64,000 bases of DNA from Brachypodius melanocephalos (lineage: Eukaryota > Chordata > Aves > Passeriformes > Pycnonotidae): assembly GCA_013398615.1 (NCBI GenBank), contig VZSR01000514.1, positions 3,997,996 through 4,061,995 of the forward strand, in the 5' to 3' direction. The notes under the pieces were generated by a model. The model saw only the letters and a program-made list of their open reading frames with translations. It was not told the origin of the DNA and did no database searches. Of this stretch, positions 10,621 through 24,312 are shown piece by piece; within the stretch, counting starts at the first letter, position 1; the number at the start of each line of letters is the position of its first letter. Both the position numbers and the translations under genes were made by a program.

Positions 10621-13243
10621 ACAGTTTCTATTTCCAAAAAGACAATATTATAGTTGTACTACTTCAGAAGTTTTAGTAGCTGAGAATTTCATTAACTGCA
10701 TTTCTGACCTTTATATAAAAGTTACCTCTGTCATGTACTATATTTTTCACATTATTTCCCTTGGATCATAAAAGAAACGTCAATATTTTTCTGTTTAGCT
10801 AGTGGGTCATATTCTGTTCTTGTTAATAAAAGAACCTATGAAATAATTTTGTTCCTCAGTAGTTACACTCAGCATTGCAGCCAGCATAAGAGAGAGCAAA
10901 ACTGAGATGAGTGAACTTCTTTGGAGAAATGATTTATTGCACTTTGCAGTTCATTGGTTTTTCACACTTACAGTTTTCATGAAATTGGTTATTTTTGCTT
11001 TTTTAAAAATCACTACAATGCAGTAAGGCTTTTTAAATTAATAAAAAAAACCCCACAAACATTTCAGTATCTGTTGTGCGAATGCAACTTAAATGAAAAG
11101 ACAGATGTTCACAAATCATCAAATTTACCTGCATTCATTTTCTTTGTATATTAGAAATACAAAAAAGAATCAGAAGATGAATTTCTTCCTTGATTAATGT
11201 TCCTGGAGTTACACCAGTGTAAATTGCACACTCCTACCTCATTTCAAAATAAAAACTTCATAAATTTCTGCTGAATGTACGCTGACTAAGCATGAGTTAA
11301 AAAAACCTAAAATAGTCTAAACTTGTTGTTTGGATTCCTTTAGTCTGTGAGGGTTCTGTACAGGCCCAGCCACACAACTCTGGGGCAAGCTGAGGGTGCT
11401 CCCCCTTCTGTGAGCTGTGATTAACCTCTGGTTTGCCATGGGACAACAGGCAAAGAGAAGCAAAGCATCCTCATGGCAACCTCCACACCACAGCATCCCA
11501 TTTTCCCCAGCCAGGGCTGTACTTGCTGGCAGAGAGTCCTGTGAATCTCTTGTGAGGGGGAACACGTGCACTTCAGCGTGGCTGTTTCCCCACAAACTCT
11601 TATGACATTGGTTCTTGTTCACTTTTGCACCTTGAGTCTCTCCAGAAAAGCGGGAAGTTGGTTGTTTTGTCTTATTTTTAAATTCCATAAAGGTAAAGAA
11701 AATAGGGGTGGAGGAATACTGGGTTATATAAACCATTTAGTTTGAAAGTTCCCATCATGAAATATTCTCTTCACAATTTAGAAAACTGAAATTATTTGGT
11801 TTGGGTTTTTTTTCTGAGCAAAAGCTGAGGCAGTTGTCAGTCATCCTGAAGGTTTGTGGTGGGGGAGAATATCTTTTGTTTCTTTTCTTTGAAATAGTGG
11901 AAAGTGGGGAACTGATTTTAACCACATCAGTCCAGAATTGCACCAAAAAAGGGAGCAGCGTTTTGAACTGGTTTTCCTCCAAAACTAAAGGGAAAGGGTT
12001 GCTTGGCAAGACTTTCTCAGCTGCAGCTGGAGGCTCTGGAGAGGACACACAGACATCTAGTGAAGAAACTGCAGATCCAAGAGATCCAGATGGCCAAAAC
12101 TGGGACATGTCATGCATGGACCCATGGTGGTTCCCCCAGCCACCCCACACCCTCACTGCACTGCTGAGAGCCAGCCCGAGGCACATCGAGACATCTCACT
12201 ACACAGGGAAAGTGAGTCCCGTGCCTGGAGACCGTTCTGTGCCCCCTTTCCGCGTTTATTCCACTCCTTCCAAACTATGGACACTTCATGAGAACCTGCA
12301 TGACATCCCTTAATAGACCTGCCATCATTCAGAGGCTTGTCATGGCCTTTCAGAAGATTTTGAAGTTCCTCAGTTACTGATTTTTCATATCAGGAGTCCC
12401 AATGAAGCTCCTCTTTTACAGATTTGACCAAAATCAGGTGGCTTAAAGCTTACTAGGCAGTAATTAAGCAAGAAGCAGAGTTAAATCCAGCTCAAGACTG
12501 CAGATATCTAAGTCCTGCTGTAGCATTTGCAAACCATTTAGACAAATTCAAGATGTTTGAAATAAAAGTGAGTGAGGACTCTAAAAAGAAAATATAGCTG
12601 TCACAGTATCATTTTTCATACTGACCCTTCTTAGTTTCTGAAATATGAAATCAAAGCAAAATTGAGAAGGAAAAAGAGGATTTTTCACAAAAGACTTCAT
12701 CAATCAAAACTGAATTGGAAGACCTTCCTCTGCTTCATTCTCTTTTGTCTCAAAGCCTTATGAGCATTTAGACCTAGCAAAACATTTTATAACCTTGAAC
12801 TTATTCTTTAAGAAATGAAGCCTAGTAAAATATCCCAAATTAAATGCAACCAATGCTTTGACATGCAAAATGAATTTCAGTTTTGCCCTACTCTGATCTT
12901 ATGTTTCATTATTATTAAGAATGTCATCGGTATTTTGCCTTCTGGGAGTATATTTTCCCCTGTTTTTCAATTTTACTCAAACTCTGCTACTCTTTATTTT
13001 ACTCTTGTTAGCAGCAGAGGCTGGTGAGGAGGTGGGGGATGAGGTTTTCCAAATAAACTTTTTGCTGAGTGTTTCTGTATGGGTAAGAGTCATAGGAGGG
13101 CTTGCAGTGAGATGAACACCTGTCACTTCCAATGACCTGCTTTGAATGAGATCTTCCTGTATAACAAATATGTATAAATACAAAGATTCTGACTCCTTAG
13201 AATGAAGCATGGTCCCTCCTAAACCTATATTGACCATTTGCAA
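10621..13243. other. Non-coding sequence, no confident gene
   Basis: The longest open frame of the window is here (11801-12313, plus, 170 codons). The opposite strand is also open over much of it (11755-12186, minus). The plus-strand translation has low-complexity Ser/Gly/Lys stretches and no recognisable domain, and there is no CpG-rich promoter, so I do not call a gene. The remainder is unique non-coding DNA. Confidence 0.45.
11206..11225. repeat. Short fossil amniote repeat core (GGAGTTACACCAGTGTAAAT)
   Basis: These 20 bases match exactly the central phrase I recall from an old, partly palindromic amniote interspersed repeat ('GAGTTACACCAGTGTAAATC ... AACTCCATTGAAGTCAATGG'). The flanks are too decayed to extend it. 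A single short match could be chance, but similar fragments occur elsewhere in this window (13244, 19299, 62771). Confidence 0.35.
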
Positions 13244-13295
13244 AGGACCAAATCCTAATTCAAGTCCACGGGAGCTTCTCCACTGATATTAGCAC
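13244..13295. repeat. Fossil amniote repeat fragment
   Basis: 'ggaccaaatcctaattcaag' followed by 'tccacgggagctt' and 'ccactgatatt' parallels the phrase 'GCCAAATCCTGATTCA ... GTCAATGGGAGTTTTGCCATTGA' of an old amniote repeat, as I remember it. It is strongly diverged, and the family name is unknown to me. Confidence 0.4.
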
Positions 13296-16200
13296 TAGAA
13301 AAATGGGGGACAGCTTTTGCCTGATGTCGGGGATCCAGACAGAGATGACCAGAGCAAAGAAATGGTCCATGACTCTTGTTTCTCAATAGAAAAAGAAAAC
13401 TCACTTAATTTTTATCTAGAAGTCTAGAACTTTCTTGGCTCTCAGAGGCCTATCTTTCCTTACTTTGTGTTTTACTAATTTAAAGGCTCAAGAAGAGAGC
13501 AATATCTTAACACAAAGAGGGCAGTTGTGTTTATGTAACCTTTGGCTGAAAAGGAAGAGATATTTACTTTGCTATCTTAATAGGTGGCATCATTTGACAC
13601 ACAGAGACTTGCTTTGTATGCTTTGTGACAAATTGCATGGAGTTGTTCCTATTCTCTGGGTCTACAAATATCCTTCCTAGGCTTCCATTCCTTGTATTTT
13701 AAAGTAAGGTATTAAGGGACATGTATCATTTGGTCTCTGTTTAAAATTCATTAATTTAATACATGTTCTCATCTCACAGTCATTTACTGGAAAGCAAATA
13801 AAAATAAGCATGAACAAGACAAAATTTCAGGTTTTGTATTCTAGCAAATATTTACTGTGAAAACAGTTGAACTGTTTGCATTTCTTTTGAGTCAGACATC
13901 ACCAGCTTGAATCTGCTATTCCACAATCCAGGCAATATCTATCCCAAGCAGAAATGACCTTCAGCAGAGTCCCACAGCTAAGCCTCTGGTTTCTACACCC
14001 TTCTATATGGGTTACAACCCTAAACTATGAAATGCAAATTCTTGTACCTGTAGCATGTTTCCTCACATCACTGTGAGTTATTGTACTGTAGGCAATGTTC
14101 ATTCGAACACAATAAATCTCCACTGAGCTGGAATTTAATATACTCCACTGCCTCGAAATACTGTAGGTATAAATATCCTGGAGTCCTTGTGCTACACCTG
14201 CAGAAAGCACAGTGCTGGTGTAACACAGCTACAATACTAAGAAAGGTTTTAATACAGAAATAATAACCCAAACGAACTGTGGTGTGAATATTATAAAACA
14301 CGAAGGATCAACTTTGCCAGTAATGCCGCTCCATTGGTTACATACAATTAACTTGTTTTCTGTACAAGGTGCCTCATCCAGCAGCTGTTGTGATATTTAC
14401 AAGCGTTAAGACTGGTGGAAAGGAGCATGTTTTGGGCTCTGGCTCAGCAGAGCTTGGATCTGTTCCCAGCCACTCCAGCATCTTGACAGTCCCACCAGGT
14501 CAGTAAGTGCTGTCTCTGAGGCTGCCTCAGAGCCAAGTTTACATGACTTTTGTTCTTCCACGGTGATAAGAAACAGCCACATCTTTAATCAGTGACAGGA
14601 GGATCCCAGCTGGCCACCTTTGGTCTCATCATGCCCTTCTTAGAACTTGGAGTGGGATTTGGGTCAAGTTTAATTCAAGCCATGAACTCCATTTAAGAGC
14701 TAGAAGTGGATCTACTTCAGCCATTCTGACACCATGCACCTCTGAGCTCTACACTGATAGGATTCATAGACAGAGATATAAATTAGGGAGAATTTCTTCA
14801 AACTTCTGTATGGCCAGAATAATTCTGAGACCTGAATTCTCAAAATCTTTATGATTCTGTGAAAATGGAATCAAGCATCACAATGGAAAGAGTGAACCAT
14901 ATCAGTGGGATCCACCAAACTGTATTGTTCCTTAATTCTCTCAAATTCAGGAGCAGAATTTCCTTTTTACACTTATGAGGGAACTTGCACAGGCAGCACA
15001 GAGCAGGCCAGAGGGAATCAGCAGGTGATGCCAGCCATGACCCAAAGGACACTGCCACCAATGTAGTGATGCACTGGCTCAGACAAAAAGGAGCAAAGGG
15101 TTGTGATAATAAAACCCATTTCACACCGGTCCCTAAACATACCTTAAGGGGAAATCAGGAAAGGAGGAATCATTACATTTCCACTTAGATAAAGGAGATT
15201 TTTAAAATGACACTTTACCATCACAGTTGAAATTTCCTGCATTACAAGTACCACTGGGATCGCCCTGCACTGACATTGAGAGATGCCCCGTTCATTCATA
15301 GTCAAAACAGGATGACTGAACTTTGTACAGTCTGAATGTCAGGACTCCCTGTGCAGATGCAACAAGAGCCCTTTTGTCAGTAGATCTTATGTCAACTAGG
15401 GAAGCAATTTTACTACCAGGAAAAAAATAATTTTGGCTGCACAAGTTCTATCTCAACTACCAGAACCTTGCCATTGTAAATACACTAACCTGACTTTGTA
15501 GTGAAGAGCGGTCCTCAGTGAGCCATTCATTGACAGAGAGACACTTTGGAGACAAATAATCTACAATACTGATTAGTGACCACTGACACAATGAGTCTGT
15601 AGAGCTGTCTGTTTTCCATATCCATCCATTACCTGCATTAATTATATTATCTCTGATCTTGCAACTGAATACCTGAGGCAGATATTCACTCTGGAACAAT
15701 TAAGTTTTATTTTCCTCTTTATTTGCTTGACTATAAAGAGGATAAATTCCCTTGTGTCGTAAGGAAATAGAGTCTGCAGCCAGAATAGGATCTGCATTTG
15801 TGCAGCCACGGGTTGAATGGAGGCACGGTTCAGGGAATCTTTCCTGTGAAGGGCTGTTGTGAGTCAGCTTCTGGAATTTCCCATATCTAGGAAATGTCTT
15901 TGGATGAGATAGAGTTTGGTCACACATATGCTTGGCATAATGGAGAGAGTTGTTCTGCCTCATGCAAATTTGTGCATAAACCCGCACTTAAACCCTTTCC
16001 ACCTCTCAGTTTACTAGAATTTAAATGTGAGACATAACACCGTCTATTTAAAAAACTGAGAAAAAAGGGGAACAAAAACTCCTTTCAGGACATGAACTTA
16101 AATTGCCACAGGGTTCTTTCTGCTAAGCAAACAGCTTTTCTAGTAAACTGGAGCTGATGATTCAGCAGTTGCTGGGAAATGGCCTTTCAGCAGGGAAAAC

Positions 16201-19140
16201 TGTGTGTGGGAAGGTCGTTTGAGCATCGCTGCCTATGGGTGGCACTTGATGGTAACGGTCCCGTTTTCTGAGGGTTTGTGAAATGGTCCAACAAGCACTG
16301 TTAGCCTTCCTTAACCCAGTGAATTGTTTCTGATCTAGAAGCTAACACCAAGCCCTGAGGTATGAGGGGAACTCTTTCCTACTCCATCTTTCGGGAAAAA
16401 GTCTTTCTGATAACCTATCTCCACCTGAGGATAAACTCTTCTCCAAGCATCTTCCCTGAGGAATTCACGATTCCCTGTAGCTCATTTTCATCCTGATTGT
16501 TTCCTGCTTTGTCTGCAAATGAGATGCTGGAGCTGTATAAATCCCATCACATACCTGTTTTCTATTAGATTAGGAGCAGACAGACTTTAGCAAATCGAAG
16601 GAAATCTCAAACTCCTTCCTTCATACCCCATGTATTTGGCAATGTGCCTTACACCTTAAAATGACAGCAGTAAGATGCATTACAAAGGATAAAAACTGGA
16701 AGTCAGCTCCCTCCACCCTGCTGTTAATCAAGAACAGATCATATTTCCAGGTCTGGCACTGACAGGTCTTTGGACTCCGTGATCTCCATTACAGAGGCAG
16801 ATTCAGTTCTCCAGTTCTTATGAAAATCCCTAAACCTATTCAGTTCAAGAAAACAAAGTCCTTAAAATCCAGGTTTTAAAGCTCCACATGTCTGATCTTT
16901 GACAGAAATATTCGTGAATGTGTCTTGGAAAGGAAGTGCAGGAAACTGTGTAAGATTAGACTGAATACTAAAGAGAAACATGATCCCTGGCAAGGAGACA
17001 GAGGGATTGATACCTCATGAACTTGCTCATCAAGTGCATGAACTTCTTCCCTGTGAGCATATCAGCCAAGCTGCTCATGCACTGCTATTCAGATGCTTTA
17101 CAGCCAAGGAAATAAGAAGCCAAGAGACCTTGTCCATCCATATTACAGCACTGCTTGTATTGCATGATGTCTGGGTAGTGCTGAGGTCTGGGTCATTGCT
17201 ATCACGAACTCAAAACAAAGACAGACAGACAAACACACAACCCCCACACACAGTTTGTAAGACTGAGTCTGGTTGTCTATTTGAATTCAGGGTAGCTGCC
17301 CTGTCTGTTTGCATTCCTTATTCATTGTAGCAGGAAGCATTTCTTTTCAGTGCCTTAATCTGTACAGACCACAGCTACGGGCTGCTGATCACTGACTGCT
17401 TTCCATTCCTTCAATCACTTAAGAGAGAGACTAATTATCCCACATCTGCTTTGAAAGACATTCACTCTGCTCCTTTCTTGAAGATCCTTCAGAGAGAGGA
17501 GACAGTGACCAATCCCTCATGCAAAGATTTCACTATTCTTACGACATTTTACCCTGAAAGCACTTGCTTTCTTTTCGCCTAGTGCAGACATTTTCACATT
17601 CTTAAGTTGTTCATAAATTATCTATGTGTCTTCAAGCCTTCAGGAAGCCAGAGCAGCTGTGCATCTCCAACTGAAGGCCTTTATGTACCTTGCAGATCCT
17701 CTGTCAGTGGTCAGTGTACATGGTCAGTGTCGCAGTGGGTGACAATACACTACACTTCTCTGAATCCAGGCTCAGCTCTCAATTGTGCTACATGTTTTGG
17801 AGTCAGAAGGAAACAGCTTTTCTCAAGTCATCTGGCATCAGTTGTCATGGCAGAGTGCAAAAGTGAATTCTGTTTGTGATCTTACTTCATCATAGACCTC
17901 TATTTCCCAAGACATTCAACAAAAGGAGTACATCTGCTTGGCAGCTTGGCAGGCTGAGATATTGTTTTCTCAGTGCACCCTGCAGAGCCCTCTGAGCCCA
18001 CAAGCAGCCTGGGTCTGTGTCCTGAGTGAGGATGAGGATGAGTGTGAGGAAAAGCTCAGCAAAACCCTGATTCTCCTTTCCCATGGCTGTACTCACTGAG
18101 CACAGTGAACATCGATGCTCATCAGCTCAGCAGTGAAATAGCTGCTGCCTCACTGCCTACACATCACAATCCCCTCCAGATGTTCATCATGGTGCCTTGA
18201 TAGATAATATATTTGGTAAGGTTCATTTTTGACAGGTTTAGTGCGAACTTCATCAGCCCCAAATGCTACAGCTCTAACAAGGGAAATTAAGGTCCTGCTG
18301 CAATCTCACACTCCCAGATCATGGCTGAAACAGAAGGGTGGATTGCTGTGTTCAGCTGTAATTTCTGTCTCAGCTTAAACACTGGCAGTTGTCAGCATGA
18401 TCATGTTGGGCATAAAAGGATAGACATCGTTGTAAGAAAAATATGGATGAAAATAGAAAAATAGCAGATATACAAGAGTAACTTGTCAAATGCAAAAATC
18501 AAAATTACTTTGCAAGGAATTTATGCCTGCTCATACAAGAAGGTAGTAACAGACTGGAATGTAGCCCAGTATAAAATCAGATTCCATAAGTACTTCACAG
18601 AGTGTGTGTTAACCTCTACTGCATCACATTCTGTACTGTCTTCATAGTACATGCAAGAATTACCTTTTTCTGGCTTTCTCTCATGGAGCTTTGACTCAGT
18701 GCAGTCACACCTGAGTGACTTTGAACACAATCCTATGGTAGGCACAGTTGTCTCCAGGAAAGTTCTGGCTCCCAGGAAAGTACTGAGCTCTTCTTGAAAC
18801 AGCAATACCTTGGAACAAAGTCCTAGCCAGGGTGAGAAATATCTGTTAGATCCAGTGGGAAAAATGTACTTACCCAAACTGAGAGAGGCCTGGGGCACAG
18901 AGGTTGCTATTCACCACCTGAGCTGGTGGTCTCTAATACATGGGCTGTGCTTGGTGATTTTGTCATTTTCAGAGACATCAAAGCTCACCTTATCCACTTG
19001 GAATGGTGCTCAGATTGTAGGGGGTCCAAATCATATTTCTTAATATCTCATACCAGCAGTTTAATGGAAATCAGAGTTGGGAAAATCTCTCAAAAATCTA
19101 CAGGAGGGTCAGTTTGGCATGGTGGAGGTTAACAGACAGA
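13296..19140. other. Non-coding sequence, no gene seen
   Basis: About 5.8 kb of unique sequence holds POU octamers ATGCAAAT at 14032-14039 and 15962-15969. A simple CA-rich patch lies at 17219-17252. Open frames at 16980-17330 and 18521-18898 have no recognisable domain. Near 14850-14870 a phrase resembles the CR1 end, but upstream sequence does not support it. Confidence 0.5.
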
Positions 19141-19296
19141 CTGACTCCATAAAAACTTATTATCCATATAAATGTCCAATCTTTCTTTCTGAATCTTACC
19201 AAGGACTTGGCCTTAAGAGCTTCCTGTGCTATTTGGGTTGATTCTGCTATTATCAGAATCAATTTGCTCATTACCAAAAGTACATCTAAGTACATT
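19141..19296 (-). mobile_element. Ancient CR1-like LINE remnant, antisense
   Basis: On plus, 'aatgtccaatctttctttctgaatcttaccaaggacttggccttaagagcttcctgtg' (19171-19228) follows the order of the antisense 3' region of an old amniote CR1-type LINE, remembered as 'CCAATCTCTTTTTGAATC ... TAAGCTTTTGGCC ... CTTCCTGTGGCAA'. The expected 'GTTCCACAGTTTAATTATG' part is present only as a weak match after 19228. There is no open reverse-transcriptase frame. Confidence 0.55.
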
Positions 19297-19298
19297 AA

Positions 19299-19372
19299 GG
19301 GCCAGATTCTTGGCTGGTATGAATTAATCTCCTTTCCAGCTAGTGAGACTTCAATGTTACACCCTACAAAGT
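19299..19372. repeat. Fossil amniote repeat fragment (GGGCCAGATTCT type)
   Basis: The block begins 'gggccagattcttggctgg' and continues with 'atgaattaatctcc' and 'gacttcaatgttacacc'. This matches the recalled order 'GGGCCAGATTCTTAGCTGG-TGTAAATCAGCATAGCTCC ... GACTTCAATGGAGTTACACC' of an old partly palindromic amniote repeat. It is the best copy of this family in the window and directly adjoins the ancient CR1 remnant, so the two may belong to one larger fossil or be a nested insertion. Confidence 0.55.
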
Positions 19373-21570
19373 GAATATAAACTGCTACTAAATCAGAATG
19401 TTTGCAATTTTCAGACTAATGGAAAACCAGGGCCAGTGGCGATGTAATTTCTTTCACATTATCTCCCCATAATTGGTGAACTAGCCTGAGTAAAACCAGA
19501 ACTGATAAAATGACTTGGAATTTGGCAGGACTGAAGGATTTGCTTTGTTACTGTTTATAATGGCATCAAAATTTCTTATCCCAAACACTTTAAAATGTGT
19601 AAGTCTTCTTTTACATCTATTTTTGGGAAAAGGAGAGTTTGCAACTGTCAGTGGTTTAGTAAGTCACAAGAGGGCAAATAAAATGTTGAGCATTTTTTCC
19701 TGAGATTGTATAGAAGTAAGGGACACAAGAAAATTGTGCAGCATGTTTTCTTGTTGTCAACCAGCTCAAGATTCTTGCTGTGCCAAGCCTGGATGCAGAA
19801 ATCCCTGGGAGGACAATGACTCATGACATCACCTGGAAAAAATATCAATTACTCTGCATATTGCTGTGCATGCTGCAAAACTCCTGAGCCTGGAGACAGA
19901 GTGTGGCAGTATTTCCACAACATACATCTTCTCATGGATTTTGGAACTGTAAGGCAATTTCTTAGGGAAAGGTTAGTTAAAAATTATTCATGCTAGCAAA
20001 AATGAAAGAATTCCAGAGGACTATGAAACGAAAAATCCTGAAGAATACTAAAATTATGGGTTCTCCCCTTTCTAAATCTCATTTGAAGACAGAATAAGAA
20101 TTTTGAATGCCTCTCATAAAGAGCATAGTTCATTCTCCTTCCTTGAAGCAGGTCAGGGATGTGTCGCCTCTCCACACAGCTGGATGGAGATTGGATCAGA
20201 GTCTTGATTCACTCATCTTTGCAGCCTGAGAGATGGCTGAACACATTTCCACTGCCCCTTATAGACACCAAGGAGCCTGAAAAGTTGTCTCTGATTTATT
20301 TGTTCAGATATCTGAAAATACTGAGTAAATATTCTTATCTATGGATGCATGTGTGTGTGCAAGGACTATGTCAGTGAGTAAAAATGTGGACAGAAAACTG
20401 TGTAGCAATTATTCAGCATTAAACAGCACACTTTTCTCACCACGGGGCTTCCTCCACAGTGAGTTATTTTTAAAAATGTGAGTAAAGATGAAAGCTCCCA
20501 TGGTGAAGCTATCAAAATGCCTTGATATAAAGTCAGTGGCTGTCGCTTTGAACAACCCAAACTATTGACATGAGGTGTAAATTTTCAGACAAAGGACAGA
20601 AAAAAGTCAGAGAAAAACAGAGATGCTCCTGCCTACAGTGTCACTGGAGGCTGTATGTACATCATGTAGTCAATGTAATAACTAAAAAATTTCATCAAAG
20701 AAGGTCCTACTACCTGAAATTTCAAAAGGAATCAAATTATGTTTTTAACCCTATAAAATGGCATTACCCCTCAGACAAATGAAAGCTGAGAAAGGTCTAC
20801 AAATGTCAGCTGTGCTAAGGAGACAATTATTTCACATTTGCAGCCTTGAAATCAGTGGGTTTCTTGATGAGTTGCAAATAAAGATGTCATAGCATGTAAA
20901 TAGATTTCATGTTTTACTTTAAAAACATGCACAGAATTTTCAGAGCTAGTATAGACCTCTAAGCAGAGTTACATGTACAGTGGAACTCCTCTTGCTTATA
21001 ATAAAATAGTACCAGTACTGGTTACTTTTTATTCCAGATTAAGTTAATGAAGCTTAACTCCTTCTTATTTAGTCTCACCAGGTTATAGCTACCTCTCACT
21101 ATGCAGATGAATTTAGGGCTTAGTCATGCAGCAAAAGTCCACCTGGTGGAAAACGGATGAACCTTCTGAATAGTTCCATTACTTTATCATGCCACTTATA
21201 AAGACAAATTATCAAAATGCATCAATATCAGTCTTAAACTAAGGGGTATCTGCCAGGGAGTTAGTCAGCTTTTGCTAGTTGTTATCATCTTTGAGATAAA
21301 CAATTAAGGGGAATAAATCAGTTTATTCAAACAAATTGTGCATGACTGTGTGTCTGTGTCCATGTATGTCAGTGTTTATCGCACATACGTACCCATTAAA
21401 ATTCTGTCATCAGAAGGTGGCTACTGGTTTGGTTCTTTGCTTAGTTTTGAGAACCTTTTCTGGTTTTCACTTTGTTCTTGAGCCTTGATATGTGTGGTTG
21501 CCTCTGGGTCTGGATCAACTTCAGTTCTGTGTAGATCAAAAGAAACATCCTTAGGCAACAGGTACTTTGT

Positions 21571-21594
21571 TTGATTGATTGATTGATTGATTGA
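21571..21594. repeat. (TTGA)6 microsatellite
   Basis: This is six perfect TTGA tetramers, followed by a decayed TTGAC unit. The opposite-strand peptide frames with repeated Ser-Ile-Asn-Gln are a by-product. Confidence 0.9.
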
Positions 21595-22836
21595 CTGCCT
21601 GCTTGACTCCACAAATCTCCTCCACTTTGCAATACAAAATTTTTGGTTTAGGATAGATGAGAAAGATGATTTTTCAGGCCTCAGTGTCTTACGTAGGTAG
21701 GACTCAGCAATTGTAAACTAAATGCCACAAATCCCATCTCAACACCCACGTCACCAAATAATGCAGACTCCAAATCCTTGCACTGTATCTTTACAGGGAA
21801 GAAAGAAAAAATATTCTTCGTCTGTTGTTTCCCCACATGCAGGACTATGTTCTGTGCCTCCTCTCCTAGTCCTGCAGTTAAGAAGAAGGAAGGCATACTG
21901 ATTTGAGTGCAGAAGGTTTGTTTTGGGGATCAGAGTCCAGCAGAGTTGGGAATGACAGTGCCTGACAGTGGGGAATGAAGGAAGCAAACACTGTAGTGCT
22001 TGAGGAGGAAAATTGTTCCCAGTACTATGTATTTATGGAGGATTTGGACAATGAGAGGGAAATGCCTCAGTAGATTCCTGAGGACTAGATTTCCCCAAAT
22101 CTCTTCATTCCAATATTTAGTGGCCTAAAGAAAGCCCTGGCATGAGGACATCATTCTGCCCATATTCATGCAGCCTAGACTAAGCCCTGTCTGATGGGGT
22201 AGGAGCAGGAGGAAGAAAAAGTCCTCCAGAAGTTTCCTTCTCTCCACCTAAAATAAAGAGAATTGATTGCTGGGCTGCATCCTGGGGCCTCAAGGGCAAT
22301 AGCAAAGAATGGCCCAAATTAGATGAAGCAAAATGAGACACAAAAAAAGATTTGGTTCTTTGAACACCCCAAACACAAATAAATTGCCCCTGTACTTGCC
22401 TTGTTCTTTGTACAAATAGTTATTCCTTTTACCTCATGTGTATCTTCATAAGCAAAACACTCAGCTCTTCTTTGGCACCAATAACTTGCATTTGTCCTCT
22501 TTCCCCATATATATATAATATCCAACTGGTTTATTCACTGGGGTTCCATAGGTTTTCATCAGTGTGCTGGTTTATTCCACACAACTTCTTTTGCTGATTC
22601 TCTTTTTTATTTCCACCTCATTTTTGTATGCAGGGTCTTCCTTCAAAGCCTCAGTATTAAAAAGCTCTATGCTTTCTTTGTGCCTATGGAGTCAAAACTC
22701 AGATCCCTCTCCTGGATATTGGTATTTTCTGCACAGCCACAGAGAGGGGGAGGTTTTTATCAACTTTTGTTAACGACTCCAGTAGCAAATGCACTGAGTG
22801 AAACTGGAGATGAATCTTCTCTCATGTGGGTGTACC

Positions 22837-22857
22837 CACACACACAAACACACACCC
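22837..22857. repeat. CA-rich simple repeat
   Basis: An interrupted (CA)n run with one AAACA interruption, about 20 bases long. Confidence 0.8.
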
Positions 22858-24312
22858 CTGGATCTGCAGAGGTGTCACTCTCCATGGCCCATGGCTGGTA
22901 CATCCAAAATCCCATCGACTGGAATAACCCCCACACTGCAGTATCCATACGATGCTCATCACAGGTAGATACAATATATACTTTGACATACAAAGCAGGG
23001 AATTTCTGCAGACACTGAGCTGGAAATCCCTTCATATGTCCAGTAGAGCCCATTGCAAGAGAGGAGTTCAAGTCCCAGCAGTGGCACCACTCTGACATTT
23101 TCATGGCCTCATTCCCAAGAGTTCCCAGACAAGTCTGACTCCCTCATCTAATGTCTGAATTCTCTCCTCATACTCTTAGCTTTTGCTAAGTCTAACCTCC
23201 CTCTATACTATCCAGAGCTGTACTTTTGAGCAGTCTGACCAAAGGAAACTCTCCCTGTAGTCAAGAGGGGAGGGAGAGGAACTTCCAGGGTGAATCAGTG
23301 AAATGTGCCCTATTGCAATATGCACAGATTGACTTTACAGCACTTGAACTCCAGGAATGCATATCATCTCAAAAAATCTGTGAAGGAAAGAGCATGTAAA
23401 ACTGCCCTTGCTCTTTCTCCTTCTTTCCTTTCACTTTATCCTGTCAGCACCACATATATCAAACTAGAGCTCCGGGTTTTAACTAGGCTTTACTGTTTCA
23501 TTCTGCTTCATGAATTTTTCAGTGTTTACATTTATGCTTAATATAATAAGATTGATAATGCAGCTGCCTGATAGAATCTCATCCAGGCTTCTCAGCTAGA
23601 GAGATTCTTATTATTTCTTCCTAATTTCTGAAATATCCAAAAGTTCATCTTCACCTTTTGCATCTTGATGCCTTTTCTCATCTTTCAGTTATTCATCTCC
23701 CAAAACAATGTCTTCAAGGTAACAACATTTACCCAGTGGATTTATACGTCTGGAGAGTGATATGCTGCCTATTCTATTGCAGCCAGGGCACTGATTCCCA
23801 CCCACAGGGAGACTGGTGGAGAAAGGGGAGGACCTCACCCTAAGGAGCTCTATGAGCTACAGTGCCACTGATGTATGTCAGCTGTGTTGTCCCAAGAGAG
23901 GGGCATGATATCCATGCACTCAAATTCCCACTAGCTTTCACTTGTGAGCACATAAAAAGAAAAAACCCAAAAAGAAAATTAAGAAGCAATAGAAAAGAGA
24001 AGGATTAGTAAATATACAAGTGATTTACAACCCAGAAGACTGCATGCTTTGCCTCTTTCAGCCTTATGATCCAAAAGCAATGGTCAATGAAAATGACTGG
24101 CAGCAAAATTAAAACAATATATAAAAGGGAGTAAGACTTTAAGCAGCATATATTGACTTTGCTGGATGGGAAATCAATGAGATGCACATTTTAGTGGGTA
24201 TAGAAAGGGGAGCAGGATGTTCATATAATCAAAGTGCAGAATAAGCAGCAGAAGGAGGTTAGATGCAGTACTTTAGGGCACAGAGCCCTTTTAGACTCCT
24301 CATCACCATACA

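Larger units (their letters stand above)
19373..24312. other. Non-coding sequence, no gene seen
   Basis: Unique sequence holds only minor simple repeats: (TTGA)6 at 21571-21594, a CA-rich run at 22837-22857 and a TA run near 22507-22517. I see no exon, RNA gene or clear interspersed repeat. A tRNA-like 'gttcaagtccc' near 23067 does not fold as a tRNA T-arm. Confidence 0.5.

Noticed and set aside
14846..14870. CR1-end-like phrase 'atctttatgattctgtg'
   Set aside because: Upstream sequence lacks the remaining CR1 3' landmarks, unlike the copies at 4378 and 27819.
23040..23090. tRNA-like 'gttcaagtccc' followed by a CACCA-like end
   Set aside because: Bases flanking the TTCAAGT loop do not pair as a T-stem, and no acceptor, D or anticodon arm can be drawn.
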